A DNA stretch of 64,000 nt, from assembly GCA_040381215.1 (NCBI GenBank), contig JBEIHO010000006.1, forward strand, positions 9,421 to 73,420. Reading direction: 5' to 3'. The translations under genes and the position numbers were made by a program. Numbering within the stretch: position 1 is the first letter of the stretch; each line of letters begins with the position of its first letter. The DNA is from SZUA-430 sp040381215 (GTDB taxonomy: Bacteria > Pseudomonadota > Alphaproteobacteria > Micropepsales > Micropepsaceae). The notes below the pieces were generated by a model. It was not told where the DNA came from. It worked only from the letters and a program-made list of their open reading frames with translations, and ran no database searches. Shown piece by piece: positions 16,533 through 26,268 of this stretch.

Positions 16533-17312
16533 ATGAGCGAACCCGTCCTTCTCGTCGACATCAGGGATGAAGTGGCCCTGGTCACGCTGAACCGGCCGCA
16601 GGCCATGAACGCCCTCTCGCGGGAACTGCGCGCCGCCATCGCCGAAACCTTCACCCGCCTCAACGCCGATCCTGGCGTGAGGGCTGCCATCCTGACAGGT
16701 GCCGGCAAGGCCTTCTGTGCCGGGCTCGACCTCAAGGAGCTGGGCCAGGGGCGCGACACGGTATCCTCGACCGTCGAGACCCAGGATCCGGTGACATCGC
16801 TCAACCAGTTCACCAAGCCCGTGATCGGTGCCATCAACGGCGTTGCCATCACCGGCGGGTTCGAGCTTGCGCTCGCCTGCGACGTGCTGATCTGCACGCC
16901 CCATGCCCGCTTTGCCGATACCCATGGCCGCGTCGGTATCCTCCCGGGCTGGGGCCTCTCGCAGAAACTCTCGCGCACCATCGGAATCTACCGCGCCAAG
17001 GAACTGTCGCTGACCGGCAATTTCATGGCCGCAAGCCAGGCCCTCGAGTGGGGCATGATCAACCGCATCGTGCCGGAACAGGAATTAATTCCTGTATGCC
17101 GGAAACTGGCGGCAGACATGCTGACACTCGTCCCCGACTGCCTGCCGGCCTACAAGAAGATCATCGACGAAGGCTACGCCCAGGATTTCGGCACCGCGCT
17201 GCAAACCGAGCGCCGCCTGTCCGGCGCGGCCAACAAGGCCGTCCCCGCCGATGCCATCGAGGCCCGCCGCGAGCAGGTCCGTGCCCGCGGCAAGCAGCAA
17301 CAGGATGGCTGA
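16533..17312 (+). CDS. Enoyl-CoA hydratase/isomerase family protein
   Basis: A 259-residue crotonase-fold protein with the oxyanion-hole and CoA segments AGKAFCAGLDLKELG and INGVAITGGFELALACDVL. The first catalytic Glu is kept (GGFELALACD). The second, found in FGxPE of classical hydratases, aligns with His in FADTHGRVGILPGWG. This variant is shared by a recognised crotonase subgroup and may shift chemistry away from simple hydration. Likely role: CoA-ester catabolism together with the preceding aldolase. ATG 16533 has only a weak ribosome site. Confidence 0.88.
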   Translation: MSEPVLLVDIRDEVALVTLNRPQAMNALSRELRAAIAETFTRLNADPGVRAAILTGAGKAFCAGLDLKELGQGRDTVSSTVETQDPVTSLNQFTKPVIGAINGVAITGGFELALACDVLICTPHARFADTHGRVGILPGWGLSQKLSRTIGIYRAKELSLTGNFMAASQALEWGMINRIVPEQELIPVCRKLAADMLTLVPDCLPAYKKIIDEGYAQDFGTALQTERRLSGAANKAVPADAIEARREQVRARGKQQQDG

Positions 17313-17329
17313 GCGGCAAGGCCGCGCCG

Positions 17330-19420
17330 TCAGTCCATCAGCTTCTGTGCCAGATAGACATAATGCCGGGCCCAACGCTCGGCATTGAGGCCGGGATCTG
17401 CATCGTTCGAATGCCCCCCGATCGTATTCTCGAAATAAAGATAGGGCGCTCCCAGCTGCGACAGGCGCGCTGCATATTTGCGCGCATGACCCGGATGCAC
17501 GCGGTCATCCTCGGTATTGGTCGTCACATAAGGTTCGGGATAGGTCGTGCCGGGCTTCAGCTTCTGATAGGCGGAATAGGCCTCGATGAAGGCACGGTCA
17601 CCGGCAACGTCCGGATTTCCATATTCCGCCACCCACGACGCTCCGGCCGACAGCTTGTGATACCGCAGCATGTCGATGAGAGGGCTTTCCACCACCACCG
17701 CATTGAACAGGTCCGGCCGCTGCGTCATCGACACCGTCGTCAGCACGCCGCCATTTGACCGCCCATAGATCCCGAGCCGGCGCGGCGACGTCACCTTGCG
17801 CGCGATCAGGTCCTCGGCAACGGCCGCGAAGTCATCGAACGCACGCTGCCGGTTCTCGCGCAGGGCCGATTTGTGCCAGGCCGGCCCGAACTCGCCGCCG
17901 CCGCGGATATTGGCAATGACATAGGCGCCACCGCGTTCAAGCCACAGCTTGCCCATCTCGGGCAGATAGGCCGGCGGCTTTGAAATCTGGAACCCGCCAT
18001 ACCCGAACAGCAGCGTCGGGGTTCCACCATCCTTGCGCTGCTTGCGCGGCACGACCAGGAAATAGGGAACCTTCGTTCCATCCCGGGAGACAGCCCAGTT
18101 CTGCTCCACGCGATGCGACCCCGCCTTGAAGCGCCGCGGCAGCGCCGCCACCACGCGCGGCTTGCCACCTGCCGCATCGGCAGCCCACAGCCGCGTAGGC
18201 GCGAGGAAACTCTCGGACGAAACGAAAAGCAATGACCCGCTGGCCTGCGCCGCGCGGACCGTCAGCGCCGACTGCGCCGGAAGCGCCAGCCGCCGCCGCG
18301 TCCAGCCACGCGCGCCCCTGTGATGCACGTCGATCGCACCCTGCACATTGTCCAGCAACTGCACCACGACGGCATCGCGCGTCGTCTGCACGCCATCGAT
18401 CGTCTGCGAGGCCGACGGCTGCATCACCAGTTCAGCCACCGTCTCGGGCGCAGCCGGCGCCTTGCGCACGCCCGCAAGGTCGATCGCAACCAGCGCGCCT
18501 TGCCCGAAGCCCTTCCACTGGTCCTGGACCGTGAAGATCATCCGCCCGCCGACAAACCCGCGCAGCGAGGCATAGGTCGGCAACGCAAGCCGAACCGGGG
18601 CAGGACCATCGATCAGGTAATACTCGACATCGAAGAAACCGACACGCCGCTCTGCGACGATGCCCGCAACCGCACCATCGACCTGCCGCAACACCCGCGC
18701 CGACACCATCGTGTCCCCGCGCTCGGCACGGAAGACGATGCGCCCCTGCGCGGGCACCTGCCCCCGCTTCACCTCGCGGATCACCGCCGCATAGCCGGAG
18801 GCCGTCTCCTCGCTCGCGTCGAAGGCGCGCGCCAGAAGCATGGTATCGCCATCGATCCAGTCGACCGATTGCTTGGCTCGGGAAACCGAAAATCCACCCG
18901 CAACGAAAGCACGTGCCTTGACGTCGAATTCGCGGATCTCGATGGCATCGCCACCGCCATCCGAAAGGTTCACCAGGCAGCGCGTATCGTCAGGCGGCAG
19001 GCACTCGATCCCCTTCAGGAACCACTTGCGCCCCTCCTGCTTCGACAGCGCATCGAGGTCCAGCAGCGTGGCCCAGGAAGGCTTGCCCGCGCGATAGGAC
19101 ACCAGCGACGCATGCCGCCAGATACCCTGGGGGTGGCTTGCATCCTGCCAGAGATTATCGACGCCACCGGCCCGGAAGGCCGGCATCGCGATCCGGTCCT
19201 TCGCCGTGAAGATGGCCAGCGCTTCCTTCTTGTAGGCATCATACCGCGCATCACCGGTCAGCCGCTTGAGCGTGCGCGCATTCTCCCCCTGAACCCATGA
19301 CAGCGCCTTTTGCCCATGCGTGTCCTCGAGCCAGGCGTTCGGATCATCCGACGCAACCGTCATGGCCGCACAGGCTGTAAGGGTGAGCAAGGCGGCAAGC
19401 GTGACAACGGCATTTCTCAT
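17330..19420 (-). CDS. S9 prolyl oligopeptidase family serine peptidase, exported
   Basis: A 696-residue protein with an N-terminal export signal and lipobox-like LTAC (Cys17), a seven-bladed propeller-like region (about 60-420) and a C-terminal alpha/beta-hydrolase domain. The catalytic Ser is near residue 555 in IYGRSNGG, the Asp in TEDDRVHP and the His in IGGHSND. Such enzymes cut short proline-containing peptides, here probably in the periplasm. The start is ATG 19420: the open frame continues upstream for 176 more codons but that part overlaps the MFS gene and lacks a signal. It lies 68 bp after the MFS gene on the same strand, so peptide cleavage and transport may be linked. Confidence 0.9.
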   Translation of the reverse strand: MRNAVVTLAALLTLTACAAMTVASDDPNAWLEDTHGQKALSWVQGENARTLKRLTGDARYDAYKKEALAIFTAKDRIAMPAFRAGGVDNLWQDASHPQGIWRHASLVSYRAGKPSWATLLDLDALSKQEGRKWFLKGIECLPPDDTRCLVNLSDGGGDAIEIREFDVKARAFVAGGFSVSRAKQSVDWIDGDTMLLARAFDASEETASGYAAVIREVKRGQVPAQGRIVFRAERGDTMVSARVLRQVDGAVAGIVAERRVGFFDVEYYLIDGPAPVRLALPTYASLRGFVGGRMIFTVQDQWKGFGQGALVAIDLAGVRKAPAAPETVAELVMQPSASQTIDGVQTTRDAVVVQLLDNVQGAIDVHHRGARGWTRRRLALPAQSALTVRAAQASGSLLFVSSESFLAPTRLWAADAAGGKPRVVAALPRRFKAGSHRVEQNWAVSRDGTKVPYFLVVPRKQRKDGGTPTLLFGYGGFQISKPPAYLPEMGKLWLERGGAYVIANIRGGGEFGPAWHKSALRENRQRAFDDFAAVAEDLIARKVTSPRRLGIYGRSNGGVLTTVSMTQRPDLFNAVVVESPLIDMLRYHKLSAGASWVAEYGNPDVAGDRAFIEAYSAYQKLKPGTTYPEPYVTTNTEDDRVHPGHARKYAARLSQLGAPYLYFENTIGGHSNDADPGLNAERWARHYVYLAQKLMD

Positions 19421-19488
19421 GGAGGCGGGCTTTCCCTTGCGGACGAAGGCAGGGACCCTAGCGCCCCTGCCGCACGCCACGCAACCGT

Positions 19489-20826
19489 TCAGCCCGCAGC
19501 CTGCGCCGTCTCCCGCGCATAGGCGCGACCAGCCACGATGTAGTGATAGGCCGCCCACACATTCAGCAGCGAAAGCGTCAAGAGCGCATAGCGCAGCGAA
19601 TCCGTGCCGAACGACGGCTTCAACAGGTCGCTGAGCATGCCCACCATCAGGGGCCCCAGGCCCAGGGCCACCAGGTTGAGGATGAACAGCATGATCGCAG
19701 ACGCGGTCGAGCGCATCGCCAGCGGCGCCAGGCTCTGGACCATCGCAAAGCTCGGCCCGAGATAGAAGGCGCCGAGCACCGTGGCCGGCAGATAGAACAC
19801 CAGCGCCATCATGAAGTCGTCGCTCAGGTAGAAGCCGACGACCAGCGGCGCCGCACCGAACTTGGCAAACGCGATCACCCACGCATTCCAGCGCCGGTCC
19901 CGCGCCGACAGCCGGTCGGCAAGATACCCGCCCAGCAGCGCCCCGCACCCACCCAGCACGCCGACGATCGGCCCCAGGATCAACCCGATCTGCAAGCCCG
20001 ACACATCATGCGTGCGCTTGAGGAACGACGCCGCGAACATCACGCCGCCATAGCCCACCAGCGACGTCAGCGTCAGCCCGATGATGACATGCCGGCACGC
20101 CTGCGAGCGCCAGATGAAGGCAAAGCCCGCCTTCAGCGCCTCCAGCGCCTCGGCAAGGCTGGGCCCCTTGCGCACCTCCTGCACCCGCCCGTCGGCCAGC
20201 CCTCGCACGGGCTCATCGACCGTGAACCAGATCAGGGCCGCGATGAGAAGCCCCGGCAGTCCCGCGACGAAGAAGACCGAACGCCAGCCCCAGACCTCGG
20301 CCAGCGGCGCCCCGATCATGAAGCCCAGCATGCCGCCCGCATAGACACCCAGCGCATAGAAGCCCAGCGCCCGCGACCGCTCATGCGGGGCGTAAAGATC
20401 GGCGATCATCGAATGCGACTGGGGCGAGGACCCGGCCTCGCCGATGCCAACGCCGATGCGCGCCAGCAGAAGCTGCGTGTAGTTGGCAGCCAGCCCGCAG
20501 AACGCCGTCATCACGCTCCACACCGTCACCGCCCCGACGACGATGTTGCGCCTGTTCATCCGGTCCGACAGCACGGCCAGCGGAATGCCGAGCGTGGCGT
20601 AGAACACGGCAAAGGCAAAGCCCGTGAGCAACCCAAGCTGCGTATCGGAAAGGTCGAGGTCGACTTTGATATGCTCGGCGACAGCACCGATGATCGTCCG
20701 ATCGAGGTAACTCGACGTATAGGCAATCGTCAGCAGGACGAGCACCCACGTCCGCTTGCGGCGCACGGCCTCGGGCAATTCGATGCGCGGCCCTGTCGCC
20801 GCCCCGGCATCCTGCGCCTCGGCCAT
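19489..20826 (-). CDS. MFS transporter, spinster-like
   Basis: A 445-residue protein with twelve predicted membrane helices. Major-facilitator signatures: RTIIGAVAEHIK in the first loop, GIPLAVLSDRMNRRNIVVG (motif A) and RIGVGIGEAGSSPQSHSMIAD, typical of the spinster-like branch common in sphingomonads. Substrate is unknown; homologues are assigned to hydrophobic organic molecules. It precedes the S9 peptidase gene in the same direction by 68 bp. Confidence 0.9.
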   Translation of the reverse strand: MAEAQDAGAATGPRIELPEAVRRKRTWVLVLLTIAYTSSYLDRTIIGAVAEHIKVDLDLSDTQLGLLTGFAFAVFYATLGIPLAVLSDRMNRRNIVVGAVTVWSVMTAFCGLAANYTQLLLARIGVGIGEAGSSPQSHSMIADLYAPHERSRALGFYALGVYAGGMLGFMIGAPLAEVWGWRSVFFVAGLPGLLIAALIWFTVDEPVRGLADGRVQEVRKGPSLAEALEALKAGFAFIWRSQACRHVIIGLTLTSLVGYGGVMFAASFLKRTHDVSGLQIGLILGPIVGVLGGCGALLGGYLADRLSARDRRWNAWVIAFAKFGAAPLVVGFYLSDDFMMALVFYLPATVLGAFYLGPSFAMVQSLAPLAMRSTASAIMLFILNLVALGLGPLMVGMLSDLLKPSFGTDSLRYALLTLSLLNVWAAYHYIVAGRAYARETAQAAG

Positions 20827-20897
20827 GAAAACCCTCCCGCCTCGTCAATAAATCGAAGGGCCACGATAGAGGTTCTGCGCCACCGCGCAACCGTCAC

Positions 20898-20934
20898 AAG
20901 AAAAAAGGGCGCGGCGGGAGGTCCCGACGCGCCC
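20898..20934 (-). terminator. Intrinsic terminator of the M16 gene
   Basis: On the minus strand, GGGCGCGTCGGG pairs with CCCGCCGCGCCC (one mismatch, 4-base loop) and is followed by T6. It starts 20 bp after the M16 peptidase stop at 20955. Confidence 0.85.
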
Positions 20935-20954
20935 CTGTCTTGCAGGCCGGAGCC

Positions 20955-23813
20955 TTACTTCATTGCAGGTGCCGGCACGACTTCAACCGGCAGCTTCAGT
21001 TGATCGAGCTGCGGCTTGACCACCGAGGCATCGCCAACGATGACCCACAGGATTTTCGAAGGATCAAGCTTCGCACGCGCAGCATTGTCGAGGTCCGAAC
21101 CCTTGAGCGCCTGATACTTGGCGGCCAGCGTCTCGAAATAGTCATCCGACCGTCCATAATTCACGATCGTCTGCAGGCCACCGAGCACCGCGCCCGAGGT
21201 CTCGAAGCGACCGGGCAGGCCACGGACATTCCCGTTGACCGTCCGCTGCAGCTCCTCGGCCGAGACACCCTTCATGCCCAGGAACGCCTTCATGTCGGAC
21301 AGCAGTTCCTTGATGGAATCGCCCGTCCGGTCAGCCTGAACCGGCGCCGAGATACTGAACGGCGCGCTCTCGAGCGGGTTCAGCACCTGGCTGCGCACGC
21401 CGTAGGACCAGCCCTTGGTCTCGCGCAGGTTCATGTTGAAGCGCGACAGGAACCCGCCACCCAGAACCTCGTTGGCCGCACGCAGCACCACAAGATCATC
21501 GCGACCCTTGGCGTCCAGAAGCTGCGCACCCGTGATCACGGACTGGGGCGACTTCGGCCGGTCCACCAGCACGATGCGCGTCTTTCCCTTGGGCGAGGCG
21601 ATGTCGAACGACTTCTTCGGCAGCGCCGTGGCAGGCGCCTTCCAGTCACCAAAGCTCTTCTCGAGCGCGGCAACCACCTGCGCCAGCGACGCATCACCCA
21701 CCACGAAGAAGCGGCCATTGTCGGGACGCATCCAGGTGGCATGGAAGGCCGCAAGCTGGTCACGCGTCAGGCTCTGCACCACAGAGGCCTCACCCGTGCC
21801 GGACGGCGGAACACCATAGGGATGGTCCTTGCCGTAGAGCAGCGGGAACAGCGTGCGCGAAGCGATGGCATTCGGGTTGTTGAGTTCCGAGGCGATGCGG
21901 GCCAGTTGCTGGCCACGCAGGCGCTCGACCTCCGACGCATCGAACTTCGGGTTGCGTACGATGTCCGCGAACAGGTCCATCGACGCCGCGAGGTTGGGCA
22001 CCAGCGCGTTCAGCGACACCGACGTGCGGTCAAGCGACGCCCCCGTGCCGACGAAGGCACCAAGCCTCTCGCTTTCTTCGGCAATCTGCAGGCTGCTGCG
22101 CGACATCGTGCCTTCCGGCATGAGCTCGAGCATCAGCGACTGCGTGCCCAGCGCATTCTTCGGATCCGCCGCATAGCCGGCATCGAACTCGAGCGACACC
22201 TGCAGCACCGGAACCGACTTGCGCGGCGCGAACACGACTTCCATGCCATTCGACAGCTTCGCCCGCTCGATCGTGGGGAAGTCGAGAGGCGACAGCGAGC
22301 CGACCTCGGGGAACTTGGCGCGGTCGATGGCCGCAAGCGGCGCTTGCGTTTCATCTGCGCGCGACGGGTCCTTGTAGAAGGACGGCGCCTGCGTTCCGGT
22401 GACCTTCAGTCCCGGATCGCCACCGCGCTCGGCCCCCGTCTCCGTCCGCTCGCCAGGTTCGACGACAAGCGAATAGACCGGACGCGACAGCCACTTGTTG
22501 ACGCTGGCCTTGACCGCCGAGGTCTTCAGTCCAGCCCAACGCTCCAGGTCCTTCTTGTAGAACCCGGCATCGTTCGAGTAGAGCGCCCCTTCGGCAAGCG
22601 CAACAGCCTTGCCGCCGAAACCACCCACGGCCTCAAGCCCGCGCACGGTGCCAGACACGATCAGTGTCTTCGCCCGCTCCAGCTCGTCAGCCGTTGGACC
22701 TTCCTTCATGAACTTGGCCACGACCTCGTCGAGGCGCTTGCCCACGAGGGCTGCATCGACACCAGGCTTCACGTCGGCGCTGACCTCGAAGATGCTCGCC
22801 AGCTGGAACGGCTGCACGCTTGCCGAGACGCGCACGGCAATCTTCTCGTCACGCACCAGCGTGTTGTCGAGCCGCGAGCTCGACAACCCGCCCAGAACCG
22901 TACCGGCCGCCTGCAGCGCCACCGATTCCTTGTCATTGAGCCCGGGCACCGCCCACATGCGATAGATGCGCGTCGTGGCGACGCGGTCCTTCATGATCTC
23001 GGTCTTCGGCGCCGACAGCGTCGGCAGCGGTGCGCTGACGTCGCGCAGCTTCTTGCCGGGCTTTATGTCCCCGAAATACTTCTGGACCAGCGGCTTCGCC
23101 GTCGCGGCATCGATGTCGCCGGCCAGCACAAGCACGGCATTGTTCGGGCCGTAATTGTCGATGAACCACTGCTTCACGTCATCAAGCGTCGCCGCGCTCA
23201 GGTCCGCCATCGAGCCGATGGTCGAGTGATGATAGGGATGGCCCGGCGGGAACAGGCTTTCCTGCTGCGCATAACGCACGAGCCCGTAGGGCTGGTTGTC
23301 GCCCTGACGCTTCTCGTTCTGCACGACGCCGATCTGGTTCGTCAGCTTTTCCTGCGTCACCGCACCCAGCAAGTGGCCCATGCGATCGCTCTCGAGGAAC
23401 AGCGCCAGCTCGATCGCGCCCGTGGGCACGTTCTGGAAATAATTGGTGCGATCCAGCCACGTCGTGCCATTGAAATCAGTGGCGCCAACCTGCTGCAGCG
23501 GCTCGAAATAGTCGCCAGGCGCATTCTCCGAGCCATTGAACATGATGTGCTCGAACAGATGCGCAAAGCCCGTCTTGCCCTTGGGTTCGTGCTTCGAGCC
23601 GACGCCATACCACACCGACACGGCGATGATCGGCGCCTTGCGGTCCGTGTGCACGATGACACGAAGCCCGTTGTCGAGGACGAACTCGCTGTGGGGAATA
23701 TCGACGAGCTTGACGAGCTCGCTCACCGGCGCCGGGTTGGCGGCAAACGCCGGACCAGCAGCCAGGACAGACGCGGCCATGAACACGGCCGACAACAGGC
23801 ACTTGCGAAACAT
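20955..23813 (-). CDS. M16 family zinc peptidase (two-domain, exported)
   Basis: A 952-residue protein with signal peptide MFRKCLLSAVFMAASVLAAG (cleavage near AFA-A). The N-terminal M16 domain has the inverted zinc motif HLFEH (His85, Glu88, His89) and a distal Glu region around QNEKRQGDNQPYG. The C-terminal M16 domain (from about 520) keeps the fold but lacks HxxEH, as is normal for pitrilysin-type clamshell peptidases. It should degrade peptides in the periplasm. ATG 23813 has AAGGAA upstream; it is divergent from the SDR at 23958 and ends with a clear terminator, so it is monocistronic. Confidence 0.93.
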   Translation of the reverse strand: MFRKCLLSAVFMAASVLAAGPAFAANPAPVSELVKLVDIPHSEFVLDNGLRVIVHTDRKAPIIAVSVWYGVGSKHEPKGKTGFAHLFEHIMFNGSENAPGDYFEPLQQVGATDFNGTTWLDRTNYFQNVPTGAIELALFLESDRMGHLLGAVTQEKLTNQIGVVQNEKRQGDNQPYGLVRYAQQESLFPPGHPYHHSTIGSMADLSAATLDDVKQWFIDNYGPNNAVLVLAGDIDAATAKPLVQKYFGDIKPGKKLRDVSAPLPTLSAPKTEIMKDRVATTRIYRMWAVPGLNDKESVALQAAGTVLGGLSSSRLDNTLVRDEKIAVRVSASVQPFQLASIFEVSADVKPGVDAALVGKRLDEVVAKFMKEGPTADELERAKTLIVSGTVRGLEAVGGFGGKAVALAEGALYSNDAGFYKKDLERWAGLKTSAVKASVNKWLSRPVYSLVVEPGERTETGAERGGDPGLKVTGTQAPSFYKDPSRADETQAPLAAIDRAKFPEVGSLSPLDFPTIERAKLSNGMEVVFAPRKSVPVLQVSLEFDAGYAADPKNALGTQSLMLELMPEGTMSRSSLQIAEESERLGAFVGTGASLDRTSVSLNALVPNLAASMDLFADIVRNPKFDASEVERLRGQQLARIASELNNPNAIASRTLFPLLYGKDHPYGVPPSGTGEASVVQSLTRDQLAAFHATWMRPDNGRFFVVGDASLAQVVAALEKSFGDWKAPATALPKKSFDIASPKGKTRIVLVDRPKSPQSVITGAQLLDAKGRDDLVVLRAANEVLGGGFLSRFNMNLRETKGWSYGVRSQVLNPLESAPFSISAPVQADRTGDSIKELLSDMKAFLGMKGVSAEELQRTVNGNVRGLPGRFETSGAVLGGLQTIVNYGRSDDYFETLAAKYQALKGSDLDNAARAKLDPSKILWVIVGDASVVKPQLDQLKLPVEVVPAPAMK

Positions 23814-23957
23814 CGGGGGGTTCCTTTTGGAAAGGCGGGATGCAAGGCGCGCAACTTAGCAGCGTCGCCGGATTTCTCAATCGCCCACTCATCGTTAAAG
23901 CGGGGGCTAGCGCTGCGTGCATGGCCTGTTATTGTGAGCCCACAAGGAGAAATTCAC

Positions 23958-24926
23958 ATGAAAGATTTCGCAGGTAAAATTGCCGTGATCACCGGCGGCG
24001 GTACCGGAATGGGCCGCGAACTGGCCAGGCAACTGGTCGCCGAGGGTTGCTCTGTCGCCATGTGCGATGTCTCGGCCGAAAACATGGCCGAGACGCGGCG
24101 TCAATGCCTTGCCGCAACAGCTCCCCAGGGCACCCGCGTCATGACCTTCGTGGCCGATGTTTCGGACGAACCCCAGATCCTCAAGTTCCGGGACGCCGTC
24201 GCCCGCGAGCTCGACACAGACCACATCCATCTGCTGTTCAACAACGCAGGCATCGGCGGCGGTCCCAGCTTCATCACCTCGCCGCGGGATGAATGGGAAA
24301 AGACTTTCAACGTCTGCTGGTACGGCGTCTATTACTCGACCCGCGCCTTCATGGGCATGATCCTCAAGGCCACCGAGGCGCATATCATCAACACCTCGAG
24401 CGTCAACGGCTTCTGGGCCTCGCTGGGCCCGCAGCGCGCCCACACCGCCTATCCTGCAGCGAAATTCGCTGTGAAGGGTTTCACCGAGGGCCTCATCACC
24501 GATCTGCGCCTCAACGCGCCGCACGTGAAGTGCTCCGTCGTGATGCCAGGCCACATCGGAACCTCCATCGTCGCCAACTCGCGCAAGGTTCTGACCGGCC
24601 ACAGCGCCGAGGAGATGGACGCCAAGGAGATCGCCGATGCCCGCCGCTCGATGAAATCCATGGGCCTGCCCACCGACGTGATGACCGACCTGCAGATCCA
24701 GCAGATGATCACCGAAATGGCGCGCCAGTTCGAGGCCAACGCGCCCACCAGCGCCGCAGAGGCCGCGACGATCATCCTCAACGGTGTGCGCCAGGAGAAA
24801 TGGCGCATCCTCATCGGCGCCGACGCTGAATGCATGGACCGTCTCGTGCGCGGCGGACCCGAAGACGCCTACGGGCAGGACTTCATCGAGAAGCTGCGCG
24901 CCGAGGGCCACTGGCGCGCGTTCTAG
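23958..24926 (+). CDS. Short-chain dehydrogenase/reductase
   Basis: A 322-residue SDR: TGGGTGMG dinucleotide loop (residues 12-19), LLFNNAGIG, catalytic Ser in NTSSVNG and the YPAAK Tyr-Lys pair. Asp at the end of beta-2 (MCDVSAEN) favours NAD(H). An insertion of about 60 residues after the VMPGHIGT segment and a Gly/Arg-rich C-terminal part are seen in a family of sphingomonad SDRs of unknown substrate. The ribosome site AAGGAGA fixes ATG 23958. The reading frame stays open far upstream, antisense to the M16 gene, but that part is a shadow. Confidence 0.9.
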   Translation: MKDFAGKIAVITGGGTGMGRELARQLVAEGCSVAMCDVSAENMAETRRQCLAATAPQGTRVMTFVADVSDEPQILKFRDAVARELDTDHIHLLFNNAGIGGGPSFITSPRDEWEKTFNVCWYGVYYSTRAFMGMILKATEAHIINTSSVNGFWASLGPQRAHTAYPAAKFAVKGFTEGLITDLRLNAPHVKCSVVMPGHIGTSIVANSRKVLTGHSAEEMDAKEIADARRSMKSMGLPTDVMTDLQIQQMITEMARQFEANAPTSAAEAATIILNGVRQEKWRILIGADAECMDRLVRGGPEDAYGQDFIEKLRAEGHWRAF

Positions 24927-24939
24927 CGCCCGGGCACGA

Positions 24940-26268
24940 TCATTCACGCGCGGTGATCGACATCACCGCGCGCAACCCGCCCTCGGCCCTGTTGCAGAGG
25001 TGAACATCCCCGCCATGCGCCCGCGCGACCGCACGCGCAAGCGTGAGCCCCAAGCCATGTCCTTCAACCCCGGCACGCGCATGGCGCTGCAGCGGGACGA
25101 AGACCGCCTCCAGCATCGCGCTCGGCAAGCCGGGCCCATCGTCATCGATCACGACATGCACGAGGCCGCGACGCCGCTCGACATCGACGCGCGCGTTTCC
25201 GCCATGCTTCACGGCATTCTCGACCAGGTTCCTCACCGCTCTTCGGATCTCGTCCGGGCGACAACGCAGACGAAGCGGCACGCCCGCGCGACAGGTGACG
25301 GCAAGGCCCATGTCGGCAAGGTCGGCGCACAGTCCCTCGACCAGCGCCGCTGCATCGACACAGCGCTCTGGCTCCAACCCCAGCCCACCCTTTGACACCG
25401 CAAGCGCCGCCTCGGTCAGCGACTGGATCTCGTCGATGCTCCCCGCCAGCGACTGCCGCAGCGCCGCATCATCGATGAATTCGCTCTTGAGGCGCAGCAC
25501 CGTCAGCGGCGTGCGCAGGTCATGCCCGACGCTGGCGAGCACCGTTTTCTGTGCATCGACAAGCGGCACCAGGCGCTGCGTCATCCGGTTGAAGGCGCTC
25601 ACCGCCTCCTGCAGGACGCCAGGCCCCGAAGCCGGCGGCAGCGCAACCGCCTCTCCCCGTTGCGCGCGGTCGGCTGCATGCGCCAGCGCGGCCAGCGGCC
25701 CTGCAAGCCGCCTCGAGAGCCACACGCTGAAGGCAACCAGCAACACCGCAGAACAAGCCCCGGCAAGGACGAGGCCCGGCAGCAGCGAACCACCCACCGG
25801 CCAGTAGAACTCGGCATTCAGCCACCGCCCGTCGCCAAGCCCGACAGATACCGCATACCGCTCGAATTGGCGCGCGTGGCGCCGCCCGAAGAGGTTGAAG
25901 GTCGGGCGTCCGCGCTTGACCAGCCGCACCTCGTTGCCATCCGCCGCCCCGAGCGCCCGGCGCAACCGATCCTCGAGATCGAACGCACGCGCGCTGTCAA
26001 CGGCGACACGCGGCAAGCGCGCGACACCGATGCGCTCGTATTGCGCACCAGCCAGCCGCTCGAGCGCCACCCTGTCGCCTGCCGGCAGGCGGCGATAGAG
26101 GCCGACAAACGCCACCACGCGCTCTTCCAGCGCCTGCAAGCGATCGGCGCGTACCGCAGAAACCCGTCGCTGCTCGGCCACCACCAGCGTCAGCACATTC
26201 GACACGATGAGCACCAGCAGCACGCCTGCCGAGATCTCGAGCCACAGCGGAAGGGTCGGCCACCTCAA
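24940..26268 (-). CDS. Sensor histidine kinase
   Basis: A 442-residue membrane kinase: two membrane helices (about 10-30 and 162-184) around a periplasmic sensor region, HAMP (about 185-235), DHp with phospho-acceptor His249 (ASVGHDLRTPL), and an HATPase domain with N box NLVENAVKHGG, G1 DDDGPGLP and G2 GHGLGLTLA. All catalytic motifs are intact. It starts with TTG at 26268 inside the TTGA overlap with the regulator stop, so translation is coupled. The stimulus is unknown; the organisation (regulator first) is OmpR/EnvZ-like. Confidence 0.92.
   Translation of the reverse strand: MRWPTLPLWLEISAGVLLVLIVSNVLTLVVAEQRRVSAVRADRLQALEERVVAFVGLYRRLPAGDRVALERLAGAQYERIGVARLPRVAVDSARAFDLEDRLRRALGAADGNEVRLVKRGRPTFNLFGRRHARQFERYAVSVGLGDGRWLNAEFYWPVGGSLLPGLVLAGACSAVLLVAFSVWLSRRLAGPLAALAHAADRAQRGEAVALPPASGPGVLQEAVSAFNRMTQRLVPLVDAQKTVLASVGHDLRTPLTVLRLKSEFIDDAALRQSLAGSIDEIQSLTEAALAVSKGGLGLEPERCVDAAALVEGLCADLADMGLAVTCRAGVPLRLRCRPDEIRRAVRNLVENAVKHGGNARVDVERRRGLVHVVIDDDGPGLPSAMLEAVFVPLQRHARAGVEGHGLGLTLARAVARAHGGDVHLCNRAEGGLRAVMSITARE

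Noticed and set aside
20940..23957. Very long plus-strand open frame (over 1000 codons) opposite the M16 peptidase
   Set aside because: It continues in frame with the SDR gene, but its composition is Arg/His/Leu-rich, the antisense shadow of a GC-rich gene. The M16 gene on the other strand has clear motifs and a terminator, and the SDR has its own ribosome site.
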